This document shows, one piece after another, positions 34,939 to 45,623 of a stretch of DNA of 64,000 nt. Below the pieces are notes generated by a model. That model saw nothing but the letters and a program-made list of their open reading frames with translations. It was not told the origin of the DNA and made no database searches. Numbering within the stretch: position 1 is the first letter of the stretch; each line of letters starts with the position of its first letter. A program made the translations under genes and the position numbers. Source of the DNA: Oricola sp. (GTDB taxonomy: Bacteria; Pseudomonadota; Alphaproteobacteria; Rhizobiales; Rhizobiaceae). Location: contig NZ_JALEGV010000005.1 in assembly GCF_022763245.1 (NCBI RefSeq), forward strand, positions 240,717 through 304,716. Direction: 5' to 3'.

Positions 34939-35757
34939 CTAGGACGGTTTTGCCTCGATCTTGAGACGATAGTCCAGCGTCGATGAAATGTCGGAACCCC
35001 AGAACCCGCCTTCGACCGGCATGGTCGAGGCCTGGTCAGGGGCGGCGGCGAGCCCGACATGGCCGTCGCCGACGGGCGTGCCATGGGTCGGATCGTAGCC
35101 GCGCCACCCCGCCCCCGGCAGAAAGACTTCCGGCCAGGCATGCATGTGGCGGCGACCATCGAGCCGCTCGGAAAATGCCTGGTAGCCGCTGACGAAGCGC
35201 GCCGGGATGCCGAGCGAGCGGCAGGCCTCCATGAACAGCACGGCGAGATCGCGACACGCCCCGCGGCCCAGCCGCAAGGTCTCGGCTGCCCCGTGGGCGT
35301 CGCCGTCCGGCCGGATGTGCCGGTCGATGCGTTCGTGCAGCGCCTCGTTCAGACCGTCGAGAAACGGCATGACCCGCCAGCCGCATGCCGCGGCGAGATC
35401 ACTGGCAAAGGCCTCGACGGAGGGCGCATCCTCGCGAGCCAGAAAGCCGGCCATCGACGGCTGCGACCATGGCAAAGGCGGCAGGTCCTGCACGATGGCT
35501 GGTGGCGCGGACGTCTCGCAGTCGAACCGGCTCACGATCTTCAGGATCGAGGTTTCGCCGGCAAAGCCCAGTCGAGTGACCGGCGTGCCGAAGCCGTCGA
35601 TCCCCTCCTCCCGCCACACCGGCGCGGGCTCGATCTCGATGGACTGGGACAGCGTGACGACATCATCTGCGCGCGGTGTAAGCCGCAGCAGATGATCTCC
35701 GAGCCGCACCGGCGCGGAATAGCGGTAGGCGGTTTCGTGATGGACGGAGAGGTGCAT
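34939..35757 (-). CDS. Transglutaminase-like cysteine peptidase family protein
   Basis: A 272-residue protein with the bacterial transglutaminase N-terminal region (HHETAYRYSAPVRLGDHLLRLTPR) and a catalytic triad C168 (GRGACRDLA), H206 (MHAWPEVFLP) and D222 (YDPTHG). Members are probable amidases or peptidases. There is no signal peptide. It lies upstream of the methyltransferase gene on the same strand. Confidence 0.92.
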   Translation of the reverse strand: MHLSVHHETAYRYSAPVRLGDHLLRLTPRADDVVTLSQSIEIEPAPVWREEGIDGFGTPVTRLGFAGETSILKIVSRFDCETSAPPAIVQDLPPLPWSQPSMAGFLAREDAPSVEAFASDLAAACGWRVMPFLDGLNEALHERIDRHIRPDGDAHGAAETLRLGRGACRDLAVLFMEACRSLGIPARFVSGYQAFSERLDGRRHMHAWPEVFLPGAGWRGYDPTHGTPVGDGHVGLAAAPDQASTMPVEGGFWGSDISSTLDYRLKIEAKPS

Positions 35758-35867
35758 TGCTTCGCTTGCCCAGTTCCGTTCGAAACTCAGCAGGATGCAG
35801 TGTCTTTGGCAACGAACAAGGCAAATTTTCCCGCGGACTCAACCGTCGGACAAGAGCGGAAATACGC

Positions 35868-36140
35868 CTATGCGGCCGATCTGCGGAGGCGGCCCTGTTC
35901 CTTCATTTCCCTGTGCAGATTGATCGAATCCACATCGAAGCCGTTGGGCCAGGTCAGAACGCCGTTCGACAGGAAAACACGGGCGAATTCAGATGTATCG
36001 GCGAGCGGCTCGACCATCGCGCCCTGAGCATCGAGCAGCCACCCGAAATCCGCCTCTCCCGCATCGCCGTTCGAAAAACGCACGTCGATCCGGTGGTCGG
36101 CAATGGGCTTTGCTTCGACGATCTTGACGATATCAATCAT
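35868..36140 (-). CDS. DUF2442 protein, partner of the DUF4160 gene
   Basis: A 90-residue protein with the DUF2442 pattern: short strands VRFSNGDAGEADFG, then DTSEFARVFLSNGVLTWPNGFDVDSINLH. The ATG at 36140 overlaps the DUF4160 stop as ATGA. DUF4160 and DUF2442 genes are commonly found as neighbours and have been suggested, not shown, to be toxin-antitoxin-like. The role is unknown. Confidence 0.85.
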   Translation of the reverse strand: MIDIVKIVEAKPIADHRIDVRFSNGDAGEADFGWLLDAQGAMVEPLADTSEFARVFLSNGVLTWPNGFDVDSINLHREMKEQGRLRRSAA

Positions 36141-36403
36141 TCGACGTCGGCTCCGGGCACCTGGTTGAAAGGCTGGTGAAGTCTGCCACGTTCCCAATTG
36201 TCCAACAAGGCAGGCCGACGCGCGTCGATCCACTCGGACACGATGCGTTCGGCCTTTCTCGGCAACGCCCCGCCAATGACCTCGCCCGTGGCGAGGTCGA
36301 AAAGCGCTTCCTGTCCCTGGTAGATCGCATGCAGATGCGGCGGATTGTGATCGCGCCAATACATCTGGATGACGATGCCGAAGAAGATCGAAATCGTCGG
36401 CAT
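36137..36403 (-). CDS. DUF4160 protein
   Basis: An 88-residue protein with the full DUF4160 signature: MPTISIFFGIVIQMYWRDHN then PPHLHAIY, the acidic strand, and LDNWERGRLHQP near the end. Its ATG lies nine bases after the rpoD stop, with no strong ribosome site, so read-through from rpoD is likely. It overlaps the DUF2442 gene by four bases. Confidence 0.88.
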   Translation of the reverse strand: MPTISIFFGIVIQMYWRDHNPPHLHAIYQGQEALFDLATGEVIGGALPRKAERIVSEWIDARRPALLDNWERGRLHQPFNQVPGADVE

Positions 36404-36412
36404 CGTTCGGGA

Positions 36413-38458
<2,046 letters not shown>

Positions 38459-38769
38459 ATAAGTCTCGTCTCCGACGAAGGCGATTAAGGGCCGCAGTCC
38501 CGCCCGGTTCCATCCAACGTTTCGATGAACGCCACATCCCGATCCCGGAAAGCCGGGACCAGCCATACGTGAAGGTCGTTAACTGCCAATTACCCCTAAT
38601 CTAGGAGCGCTTCGCGCCAATCCAAGCTGGCGCGACCGAATCTGATCCCCAAAACCACGCTTTTTCCCGGGGGCCGGCCCGGACCCTTGTTGATTCCCGC
38701 GATTCGTCCGGGCGTCAACACCTGTGCGAGTGATTCGTGCAAAAAACTCGCCTGACGCGGAAAAGCCGA
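38459..38769. promoter_or_regulatory. 311-base leader between dnaG and rpoD
   Basis: No gene is supported. A candidate promoter for rpoD lies at 38598-38625, a hairpin GTCCCGGCTTTCCGGGAT-like dyad is at about 38540-38555, and a GC-rich tract is near 38670-38700. Long leaders before rpoD with their own promoters are common. Confidence 0.4.
38598..38625 (-). promoter_or_regulatory. Candidate promoter of rpoD
   Basis: On the minus strand CTTGGAT is followed by TAGATT with a 16-base spacer between TTGGAT and TAGATT. The CTTG start also fits a sigma-32-like -35 element, so a heat-shock promoter is possible. It lies about 140 bases upstream of the start codon. Confidence 0.35.
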
Positions 38770-40689
38770 TCAAAAGGACCGCATTGGACGTCCCGACGAG
38801 ATGCCGAAGCCCTCGATCAGGGCCTCAAGCGATTCGCTTTCGTCGATTTCCTTGCGCAGGTCTGCAAGGCGGCCGAAATTGAAGTCGGTCGCGTCGCTGG
38901 CGAGCGCCGCCTCGGCGGCACGCAGTTCGCGGCGCAACGCACGCGCGCGGCGATGCAGGCGCAGCGCCTGGCGGAAGCCTTCCAGCGCGTCCTCGTCGGC
39001 GGCAGCCTCGGTGGCCGTCCACAGCCGGGCCCGGCGGACAAGCGCATCCATCGCGGCGACCGTTTCGGCCTGGCGCTGCAGCGCGGGATGCTGCTGCAGT
39101 TCCTCGCGGCTGCGCCGCCGGCCGGTGGCGCACGCCTCCAGAATGGCGCTGCGCAACTGTTCGAGGCCGGCGTGGGCGAGTTCGAGGCCCGTGAAATCGT
39201 CGAAATGGCCGGCCAGGATGTCGGGATGGCTGAGCACGGCGGAGACGAGTGCGGCCTCGCGCAATGGCATTTCGCCGCCGCCGGCCGACAGCAGGCGCGA
39301 GCGGGTCAGGCTTTCGGAAATCGCCAGCCGGCCGCCCGCAGCGCCGCCGCGACCCCGGCCATAGCGCGCATCGCCCTTGGAACCGCCACGGCGGCTCTCG
39401 CGCGGGGCGCCGAAATGGGCGTTGATGCGCTCGCGCATCGCCTGGCCGTAATGGCGACGCACGCTCTCGTCCTGGATCTGCGCCGTCGCCTCGCGCAGCA
39501 TCTTCTCCAGTTCGGCGCGGCGCTCCGGCGTGTCGAACACACGACCGGCGGTCTCGCGCGACCATAGCATGTCGGCCAGCGGCTTGGCAGCCTTCAGCAC
39601 GGCATCGAAGGCCTCTCGCCCACCGGCCTTGACCAGATCGTCGGGATCCTTGCCCTCGGGCAGCAGGGCGTAGCGCACCGAACGGCCGGGTTTGATGCCG
39701 GGCAGTGCCAGATCGAGCGAGCGGAAGGCGGCGCGCAGGCCGGCCTTGTCGCCGTCGAAACAGAGGACCGGCTCCGACGTCACCCGCCAGAGCAGGGCCA
39801 GTTGATCCTCCGTCAGCGCCGTGCCGAGCGGCGCGACGGCATTGGTGATGCCGGCCTGATCGAGGGCGATGACATCCATGTAGCCTTCGACGGCGACGAT
39901 GGTTCCGGCATCACGAACCGCTTCGCGGGCGCGGCGGAAATTGTAGAGGACCCGGCCCTTGTGGAAGAGTTCGGTCTCCGGCGAGTTCAGATATTTCGCC
40001 GGCACGTCGGGCGACAGCGCCCTGCCCCCGAAGGCGATGGTGCGTCCGCGCGCATCCTCGATCGGAAACATGATGCGGTCGCGGAACCGGTCAAAGGAAA
40101 CCGGGATGTCGTCGCCAAAGACGACGAGCCCGCAGGCTTCAATCTGTTCCTTCGTCGCGCCGCGGCCCGCGAGATGCTCCTTCAGCGCGTTGCGGCTGTC
40201 CGGCGCGTAGCCGAGGCGGAACTTCTTCTGCGTCTGGCCGGTCAGGCCGCGATCGCGCAGATAGGCGCGGGCCTTGGCGCCGGGCTGGTCCTGCAGCTTC
40301 GCCTCGAAGAAGGCCACGGCCATCTCCATGACGTCGTTGAGCGTGGCGCGCACCTGCTCGCGACGCTCGGCCTCCGGATCGGGCTGCGGCATCGGCACGC
40401 CGGCCATGTCGGCGATCTGCTGGACGGCATCCGGGAAGGAAACGCCGTCGAGTTCGGTGATGAAGCGGAAATGGTCGCCCGACACGCCGCAGCCGAAGCA
40501 GTGATAGCGACCCTTCTTGTCCTCGCAGTGGAAGCTCGGCGTCTTCTCGCCATGGAAGGGGCAGCAGGCCCAGTAATCGCCGCGGCTGGTGTTCGTCTTG
40601 CGCTTGTCCCACGCCACACGCCGCGCGATCACGTCGGAAATCGGCACGCGATCGCGGATCTCGTCGAGGAAGGATTGGGAAAAGCGCAT
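38770..40689 (-). CDS. dnaG: DNA primase
   Basis: A 639-residue primase. The N-terminal zinc finger is C43, H46, C64, C67 (CCPFH and CFGC); the TOPRIM core has VEGYMDV and FDGDKAG; the C-terminal helicase-binding domain follows a low-complexity Arg/Gly linker at about 435-455. It makes RNA primers for replication and binds DnaB by its C-terminus. It is upstream of rpoD in the same direction. Confidence 0.97.
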   Translation of the reverse strand: MRFSQSFLDEIRDRVPISDVIARRVAWDKRKTNTSRGDYWACCPFHGEKTPSFHCEDKKGRYHCFGCGVSGDHFRFITELDGVSFPDAVQQIADMAGVPMPQPDPEAERREQVRATLNDVMEMAVAFFEAKLQDQPGAKARAYLRDRGLTGQTQKKFRLGYAPDSRNALKEHLAGRGATKEQIEACGLVVFGDDIPVSFDRFRDRIMFPIEDARGRTIAFGGRALSPDVPAKYLNSPETELFHKGRVLYNFRRAREAVRDAGTIVAVEGYMDVIALDQAGITNAVAPLGTALTEDQLALLWRVTSEPVLCFDGDKAGLRAAFRSLDLALPGIKPGRSVRYALLPEGKDPDDLVKAGGREAFDAVLKAAKPLADMLWSRETAGRVFDTPERRAELEKMLREATAQIQDESVRRHYGQAMRERINAHFGAPRESRRGGSKGDARYGRGRGGAAGGRLAISESLTRSRLLSAGGGEMPLREAALVSAVLSHPDILAGHFDDFTGLELAHAGLEQLRSAILEACATGRRRSREELQQHPALQRQAETVAAMDALVRRARLWTATEAAADEDALEGFRQALRLHRRARALRRELRAAEAALASDATDFNFGRLADLRKEIDESESLEALIEGFGISSGRPMRSF

Positions 40690-40856
40690 CGGCGTCCTTT
40701 GTGGGAATCGGTTCTTCTATACAGGGCGGCCCGGATGCGAACCAGCGGCGCGGCGCGCGTGCCCGCTATTCACAGGCGAGACACGAAAGCGCGTCGCCTC
40801 TTTGCAGGGGACAAGGCGTTGCGGCAGCGGCATTATGCCCCGAACGGAGGTGCGCG

Positions 40857-41219
40857 ATGCTGAACTATCTCACCCTGATCTTCCTGTGCCAACTGATCGG
40901 CGAGGCTTTCGTCGCGGCGACCGGGCTGCCCGTGCCGGGGCCGGTGGTCGGCATGGCGCTGCTGTTTGCCGGGCTCGTGTTCAAGGGCGCGATCCCGAAG
41001 GATCTCGACACGGTGTCGGGCGCGCTTCTGGCCAATCTGTCGCTGCTGTTCGTGCCGGCGGGAACCGGCATCATGGTGCATCTGGCGCTGCTCGGCAGCG
41101 ACGGCGTCGCGGTGTCGGTGGCCCTGATCGTCTCGACCGTTGCGACGATCGCGGTGACCGGCCTGGTGATGCAGGCGCTGACGGCCCGCCAGCGGAAGGG
41201 CGAGAGCGATGCCGGGTGA
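40857..41219 (+). CDS. CidA/LrgA-family membrane protein
   Basis: A 120-residue protein with four membrane segments and the family sequence FVAATGLPVPGPVVGMALLF near residue 18, followed by LSLLFVPAGTGIM. The start at 40857 is clear from the CGGAGG ribosome site six bases upstream. It overlaps the LrgB-family gene by 11 bases. Such pairs act as holin-like or solute-export modules; in plants and some bacteria the fusion exports glycolate. Confidence 0.92.
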   Translation: MLNYLTLIFLCQLIGEAFVAATGLPVPGPVVGMALLFAGLVFKGAIPKDLDTVSGALLANLSLLFVPAGTGIMVHLALLGSDGVAVSVALIVSTVATIAVTGLVMQALTARQRKGESDAG

Positions 41220-41943
41220 TCTGCAAACCGAATTGCAGGGCGTCTGGGTCTACCTGTCAGCGAGCCCGCTTCTGCACCTGACGCTGACGCTTGCCGCCTA
41301 CCAGGCCGGCATGTGGCTCTACAGGCGTGCGGGCATGAACCCGCTGGTCAATCCGGTGCTGTTCGCCGTGGTGGTCCTGGTGGGCATCCTGATGGCCACC
41401 GGCACATCCTACGAGACCTATTTCGAGGGCGCGCAGTTCGTGCATTTCCTGCTCGGGCCGGCGACGGTGGCGCTCGCCATACCGCTCTATCGGCAGTTTC
41501 ACCGGGTGCGCGAATCGGCGCTCGCCATCGCGGTGAGCCTGCTTGTCGGCTCGACCTTTGCCGCGATCAGCGCAATGGGGATCGCCTGGGCGCTCGGCGC
41601 CGGCGAGGAGACCATCCTCTCCATCGGACCCAAATCGGTGACCGCTGCGGTCGCGATGGGCATTTCGGAACGGCTTGGCGGACTGCCGTCGCTGACGGCG
41701 GTGCTGGTGATCGCCACCGGCATTCTCGGCGCCGCGCTCGGACCGCTGGCGCTCAATCTGGCCGGGGTGAAGGACTGGGCGTCGCGCGGCTTCGCCATGG
41801 GCACCGGCGCCCATGGCATCGGCACCGCGCGGGCGTTGCAGGTCAACGAGATCGCCGGCGCATTCGCCGGCCTCGCCATGGGCCTCAACGCGCTGGCGAC
41901 AGCCATATTGCTGCCGCTCGCCTGGGCATTCTTTCAACGATAA
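41209..41943 (+). CDS. LrgB-family membrane protein
   Basis: A 244-residue membrane protein with about seven hydrophobic segments and the family pattern NPLVNPVLFAVV, LGPATVALAIPLYRQ, PKSVTAAVAMGIS and GTGAHGIGTARAL. It starts inside the end of the CidA-like gene (11-base overlap) and is probably translated coupled to it. The two form one transport or membrane-permeabilising unit. Confidence 0.94.
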   Translation: MPGDLQTELQGVWVYLSASPLLHLTLTLAAYQAGMWLYRRAGMNPLVNPVLFAVVVLVGILMATGTSYETYFEGAQFVHFLLGPATVALAIPLYRQFHRVRESALAIAVSLLVGSTFAAISAMGIAWALGAGEETILSIGPKSVTAAVAMGISERLGGLPSLTAVLVIATGILGAALGPLALNLAGVKDWASRGFAMGTGAHGIGTARALQVNEIAGAFAGLAMGLNALATAILLPLAWAFFQR

Positions 41944-41963
41944 GGCCACGGCCGGGAGCCGCC

Positions 41964-42782
41964 ATGCTCGAACTGCCACACACGTCACATGTCGAGGGCA
42001 ACGCCATCCGATGGGGCAAAATCGGTCGCGGGGCGCCGCTGATCGCGCTGCATGGCACGCCGTTTTCCTCGCAGGTCTGGCGACGGATCGTCCCGCTCCT
42101 CGCCGACCACTGGACCGTGCATTACTTCGACATGGCCGGGTATGGGCAATCGGAAATGCGGCCCGGACAAGACGTGTCGCTGGGGGTTCAGAACCGGATC
42201 CTGGCGGCGCTCACCGCCGAATGGGGACTGTCGAGACCGCATGTGCTGGCACATGATTTCGGCGGAGCGACCGCGCTTCGCGGATATTTTCTCGACGGGC
42301 TGCGCTACGCGTCGCTCACCATTTTCGACGCCGTCGCGCTTCGGCCCTGGGGATCGCCCTTCGTGCAGCATGTGCGCCAGCACGAAGCCGCCTTCGCCGG
42401 CATGCCGGACTACATGCACCGGGCGCTTCTGAAAGCCTATCTGGAGACCGCCGCCTATCGCCCACTGTCCGCAGAGGCGCTGGAGGTCTACTCGGCGCCA
42501 TGGCTTGGAGAGATCGGGCAACCGGCCTTCTACCGGCAAATCGCGCAAATGGACCAGGCCTTCACCGACGAGGTCCAGTCACACTATCGGCCGCTCGATT
42601 GTCCGGTCACGGTTCTTTGGGGCGAAGAGGACGCATGGATCCCCTCCGCGAAGGGACAGGAACTGGCCGGCCTCATCTCCGACGGCAACGTCATTGCGAT
42701 CGCCGATGCCGGCCACCTGGTTCAGGAGGACCGGCCGGAGGCCATCGTTGCGGCCATGCTGCGGCAGGTTCGCGACATGTGA
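41964..42782 (+). CDS. Alpha/beta hydrolase with aspartate nucleophile (epoxide hydrolase/dehalogenase type)
   Basis: A 272-residue hydrolase. The oxyanion region is LHGTPF and the nucleophile elbow reads AHDFGG, with Asp in place of Ser, as in epoxide hydrolases and haloalkane dehalogenases. The acid is likely in WGEEDAWIP and the histidine in ADAGHLVQED. A cap region lies between about 130 and 200. It follows lrgB by 20 bases and may be in the same operon. Substrate unknown. Confidence 0.85.
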   Translation: MLELPHTSHVEGNAIRWGKIGRGAPLIALHGTPFSSQVWRRIVPLLADHWTVHYFDMAGYGQSEMRPGQDVSLGVQNRILAALTAEWGLSRPHVLAHDFGGATALRGYFLDGLRYASLTIFDAVALRPWGSPFVQHVRQHEAAFAGMPDYMHRALLKAYLETAAYRPLSAEALEVYSAPWLGEIGQPAFYRQIAQMDQAFTDEVQSHYRPLDCPVTVLWGEEDAWIPSAKGQELAGLISDGNVIAIADAGHLVQEDRPEAIVAAMLRQVRDM

Positions 42783-42822
42783 GAGACAAAGCGGACCGAA
42801 TGGTGGCCGCCGGGGCCCGCGC

Positions 42823-43275
42823 CTATTGCGACAGGATGCCCTTCACCACGCCGGAGGCCTTGGAGAAATCCATCTGGCCGGCGAAACGCTCCTTCAGCGT
42901 CGACATGCATTTGCCCACGTCGCGCAGACCTTCGGCGCCGGTTTCCCGAACGACGTTCTGGCAGGCCTGCTCGACCTCGGCTTCGCACATCTGCTTGGGC
43001 AGGAACTCGAGGATGACCGCCGATTCCCGGCGCTCCTGATCGGCCAGTTCCAGCCGGCCGGCCTCCTCGTAGGTATGCGCCGACTCGCGACGCTGCTTGA
43101 TCATCTTGACCAGGATCTCGCTGATTTCCTCGTCGGAGACCGGGTCCTTGCCCGCCGACCGGTTCGCGATGTCACGATCCTTCACCGCCGCTGAAATCAG
43201 CCGCAATGTGGAAACACGACATTTGTCCTGGGATTTTTGAGCATCTTTGAGCGCAGCCTGAATCGCTTCGCGCAT
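42823..43275 (-). CDS. GatB/YqeY-domain protein
   Basis: A 150-residue helical protein with the full YqeY pattern: MREAIQAALKDAQKSQDK at the start, TLRLISAAVKDRDIA, then EILVKMIKQRRESAHTYEEAGR and EFLPKQMCEAEVEQ. It resembles the tRNA-binding tail of the GatB amidotransferase subunit, but it acts alone; the role is not settled. It is divergent from carA, a conserved arrangement in alphaproteobacteria. Confidence 0.95.
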   Translation of the reverse strand: MREAIQAALKDAQKSQDKCRVSTLRLISAAVKDRDIANRSAGKDPVSDEEISEILVKMIKQRRESAHTYEEAGRLELADQERRESAVILEFLPKQMCEAEVEQACQNVVRETGAEGLRDVGKCMSTLKERFAGQMDFSKASGVVKGILSQ

Positions 43276-43372
43276 CGTAAAAACTCCCCGATGGTCGCCG
43301 GACCATAGCGCCGTTCAAAACGCAAAGCAAGGGCGAGATACATCGATAACTTGTTGATATCTAAGTGCTTTT

Positions 43373-43381
43373 TTATCCACA
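43373..43381 (+). other. Consensus DnaA box upstream of carA
   Basis: TTATCCACA matches the consensus DnaA box exactly and lies in the most AT-rich part of the yqeY-carA intergenic region. About one exact 9-mer match per two windows of this size is expected by chance when counting both strands, so it is not decisive. Confidence 0.4.
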
Positions 43382-43419
43382 GCCATATTGTGAACACGGC
43401 TGTAACATAAAAAAGCCGT
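43379..43419 (+). promoter_or_regulatory. Two mutually exclusive hairpins in the region upstream of carA
   Basis: ACAGCC (43379-43384) can pair with GGCTGT (43398-43403), or ACGGCT (43396-43401) can pair with AGCCGT (43414-43419). They share 43396-43403, so only one forms at a time. No T run follows, so it is not a classic terminator. A TTGACA box lies at 43444-43449. Confidence 0.3.
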
Positions 43420-43551
43420 AAACCGCTGCGATCCAAAAATCACTTGACAGAAGCGTGTTTCCGGTCGTCCCGCGGTGTTTCCAGCGCGTGCATATGGTGA
43501 TACACGCCCGTCACGGCAAGATGCCACCCAATCAAACATTCGAGAACCCGC

Positions 43552-44784
43552 ATGACCGAGCCCTCCGCAGCCGCAGAACAGCACACGACCCCAGCCTGGA
43601 CGATCGAGACCCCGACCGCCCTGCTCGTCCTCGCCGACGGGACGGTTCTTGAGGGCAAGGGCTTCGGCGCGACGGGCGCCGTGGAAGCGGAAGTCTGCTT
43701 CAACACCGCGATCACCGGTTACCAGGAAATCCTGACTGACCCGTCCTATGCCGGCCAGATCGTCACCTTCACCTTCCCGCATATCGGCAATATCGGCGCC
43801 AATGGCGAGGACATCGAGGATCTGACCCCGGCCCGGCGCGCCGGCGCGGTCGGCGCCGTGTTCAAGGCCGACATCACGGACCCGTCCAACTATCGCGCCG
43901 CCGAGCATCTCGACGCGTGGCTGAAGGCGCGCGGCATCATCGCGCTCGCCGGCATCGACACGCGGGCGCTCACCGCCCACATCCGCGAGCATGGCGTGCC
44001 GAACGCGGTCATCGCGCATGAACCCTCCGGCCAGTTCGACATCGACGCGCTGAAGGCCCGGGCGAAAGCCTGGTGCGGCCTCGTCGGCCTCGACCTCGCA
44101 AAGGAGGTGACCTCCGGCCAGTCATCGACCTGGGACGAGGCGCCCTGGGTCTGGGACGAGGGTTACGGCCATCACACAGTCGGCGACGGCGACATCCACA
44201 TCGTCGCGCTCGACTATGGGGTGAAGCGCAACATCCTGCGTCTGTTCTCCGGTCTCGGCGCAAAGGTCACCATCCTGCCCGGCACGGCGAGTGCCGACGA
44301 GGTGCTGGCGCAGAAGCCGGACGGCATCTTCCTGTCCAACGGTCCGGGCGACCCGGCGGCGACGGGCGAATACGCTGTGCCGACCATCCAGAAGCTGCTG
44401 GAAACCGGCATTCCGGTCTTCGGCATCTGCCTCGGCCACCAGATGCTGGCGCTGGCGCTGGGCGGCAAGACCGTGAAGATGCACCAGGGCCATCACGGCG
44501 CAAACCACCCGGTCAAGGATCACACCACCGGCAAGGTGGAGATCGTGTCGATGAACCATGGCTTCGCGGTCGATGCGGCCTCGCTGCCGGACGGCGTTAC
44601 CGAGACCCACGTCTCGCTGTTCGACGGGTCCAATTGCGGCCTTGCCGTCGCCGGCAAGCCGGTGTTCTCGGTGCAGCACCATCCCGAGGCCTCGCCCGGC
44701 CCGCAGGACAGCCACTACCTGTTCCGCCGCTTCGTCAACCTGATCCGCGCGAAGCGCGGCGAAGAGGCGCTTGCGGAACGTTAG
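43552..44784 (+). CDS. carA: Carbamoyl-phosphate synthase, small (glutaminase) subunit
   Basis: A 410-residue subunit. The N-terminal domain has FNTAITGYQEILTDPSYAGQ; the C-terminal glutaminase domain has C293 in GICLGHQ and HHPEASPGP with the catalytic His and Glu. It supplies ammonia from glutamine to CarB for arginine and pyrimidine synthesis. carB is not adjacent but about 9 kb away on the same strand, as in many rhizobia. Confidence 0.98.
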   Translation: MTEPSAAAEQHTTPAWTIETPTALLVLADGTVLEGKGFGATGAVEAEVCFNTAITGYQEILTDPSYAGQIVTFTFPHIGNIGANGEDIEDLTPARRAGAVGAVFKADITDPSNYRAAEHLDAWLKARGIIALAGIDTRALTAHIREHGVPNAVIAHEPSGQFDIDALKARAKAWCGLVGLDLAKEVTSGQSSTWDEAPWVWDEGYGHHTVGDGDIHIVALDYGVKRNILRLFSGLGAKVTILPGTASADEVLAQKPDGIFLSNGPGDPAATGEYAVPTIQKLLETGIPVFGICLGHQMLALALGGKTVKMHQGHHGANHPVKDHTTGKVEIVSMNHGFAVDAASLPDGVTETHVSLFDGSNCGLAVAGKPVFSVQHHPEASPGPQDSHYLFRRFVNLIRAKRGEEALAER

Positions 44785-44796
44785 GACCGCCGGCGC

Positions 44797-45438
44797 TCAG
44801 CCGTCCGCCGCGGCGAAATGCGCGATCTGATCGTCATACGCCTTGACGAAAGCCGGGCGGGCAGTGGCCCGTTCGACATAGGCGCGGCAGACCGGATACT
44901 CGCCCAGCCCGCCGGCCCTCTCGACGGAACGAAGCACGTCGGACATGAGGATGTCGGCGATTGAGAAATCGCCGGCGATCCACTCCCGGCCCGCCAGCGC
45001 GGTCTCCATGCGGCTGAGGCGGCCGTCGAGGAACTTCTCGAGCCCCTTGCGGCCGGGCGTCTCGGTCGTGTCGCCGGAAAATCTGAAGATCATCAGAGGC
45101 AGGCTTGCCATCTCGACGGAATTCAGCGCCGCGAAGACCCATTGGGTGACACGGGCTCGACCGGCCGGATCCTCGGGCATCAGCGCCGGACTCATGGCGC
45201 CGAGATGCAGGAGGATCGCGCCGCTTTCGAAGATCGAGACGTCCCGGTCCTGCAGCCACGGTACCTGACCGAAGGGCTGGTGCGCGAAATGCTCCGCGCT
45301 CCGCTCGGCGAAGGACACGCTTTCCACCCGATACGGCAGGCCGGCCTCTTCGAGGGCCCAGCGCACCCGCAGGTCGCGGACGAAACCGCGCGGTGCGTCC
45401 GGAACCCAGTCATAGGTGAAAAGAACAAGTTCGCTCAT
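44797..45438 (-). CDS. Glutathione S-transferase family protein
   Basis: A 213-residue protein. The N-terminal thioredoxin-fold domain has FGQVPWLQDRDVSIFESGAILLHLG, including the cis-Pro and the glutathione-binding ESGAI; the C-terminal helical domain has WIAGDFSIADILMSDVLR. The start is the ATG at 45438. It converges with carA. Substrate unknown. Confidence 0.9.
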   Translation of the reverse strand: MSELVLFTYDWVPDAPRGFVRDLRVRWALEEAGLPYRVESVSFAERSAEHFAHQPFGQVPWLQDRDVSIFESGAILLHLGAMSPALMPEDPAGRARVTQWVFAALNSVEMASLPLMIFRFSGDTTETPGRKGLEKFLDGRLSRMETALAGREWIAGDFSIADILMSDVLRSVERAGGLGEYPVCRAYVERATARPAFVKAYDDQIAHFAAADG

Positions 45439-45623
45439 GCGTGTCTCCAGGGTTCGCGTGCGTGAACACCCGCCGCAACCTCCATATCGCGGCAAGCGCA
45501 GGTTGAGTTGATATCAACACAAAATACGCAAGTCAAAGGCGGTTCGGGACGTCGGCAGCCCTGCTTCGGGCGCGAAGGCACCGCCTTGCTTCCCTAATTC
45601 GCGCGATCGGCTAATCTGACAGC

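Noticed and set aside
43396..43419. ACGGCT/AGCCGT hairpin as a Rho-independent terminator before carA
   Set aside because: No T run follows it on the plus strand; A residues in the loop give a false look of a U tract on the other strand.
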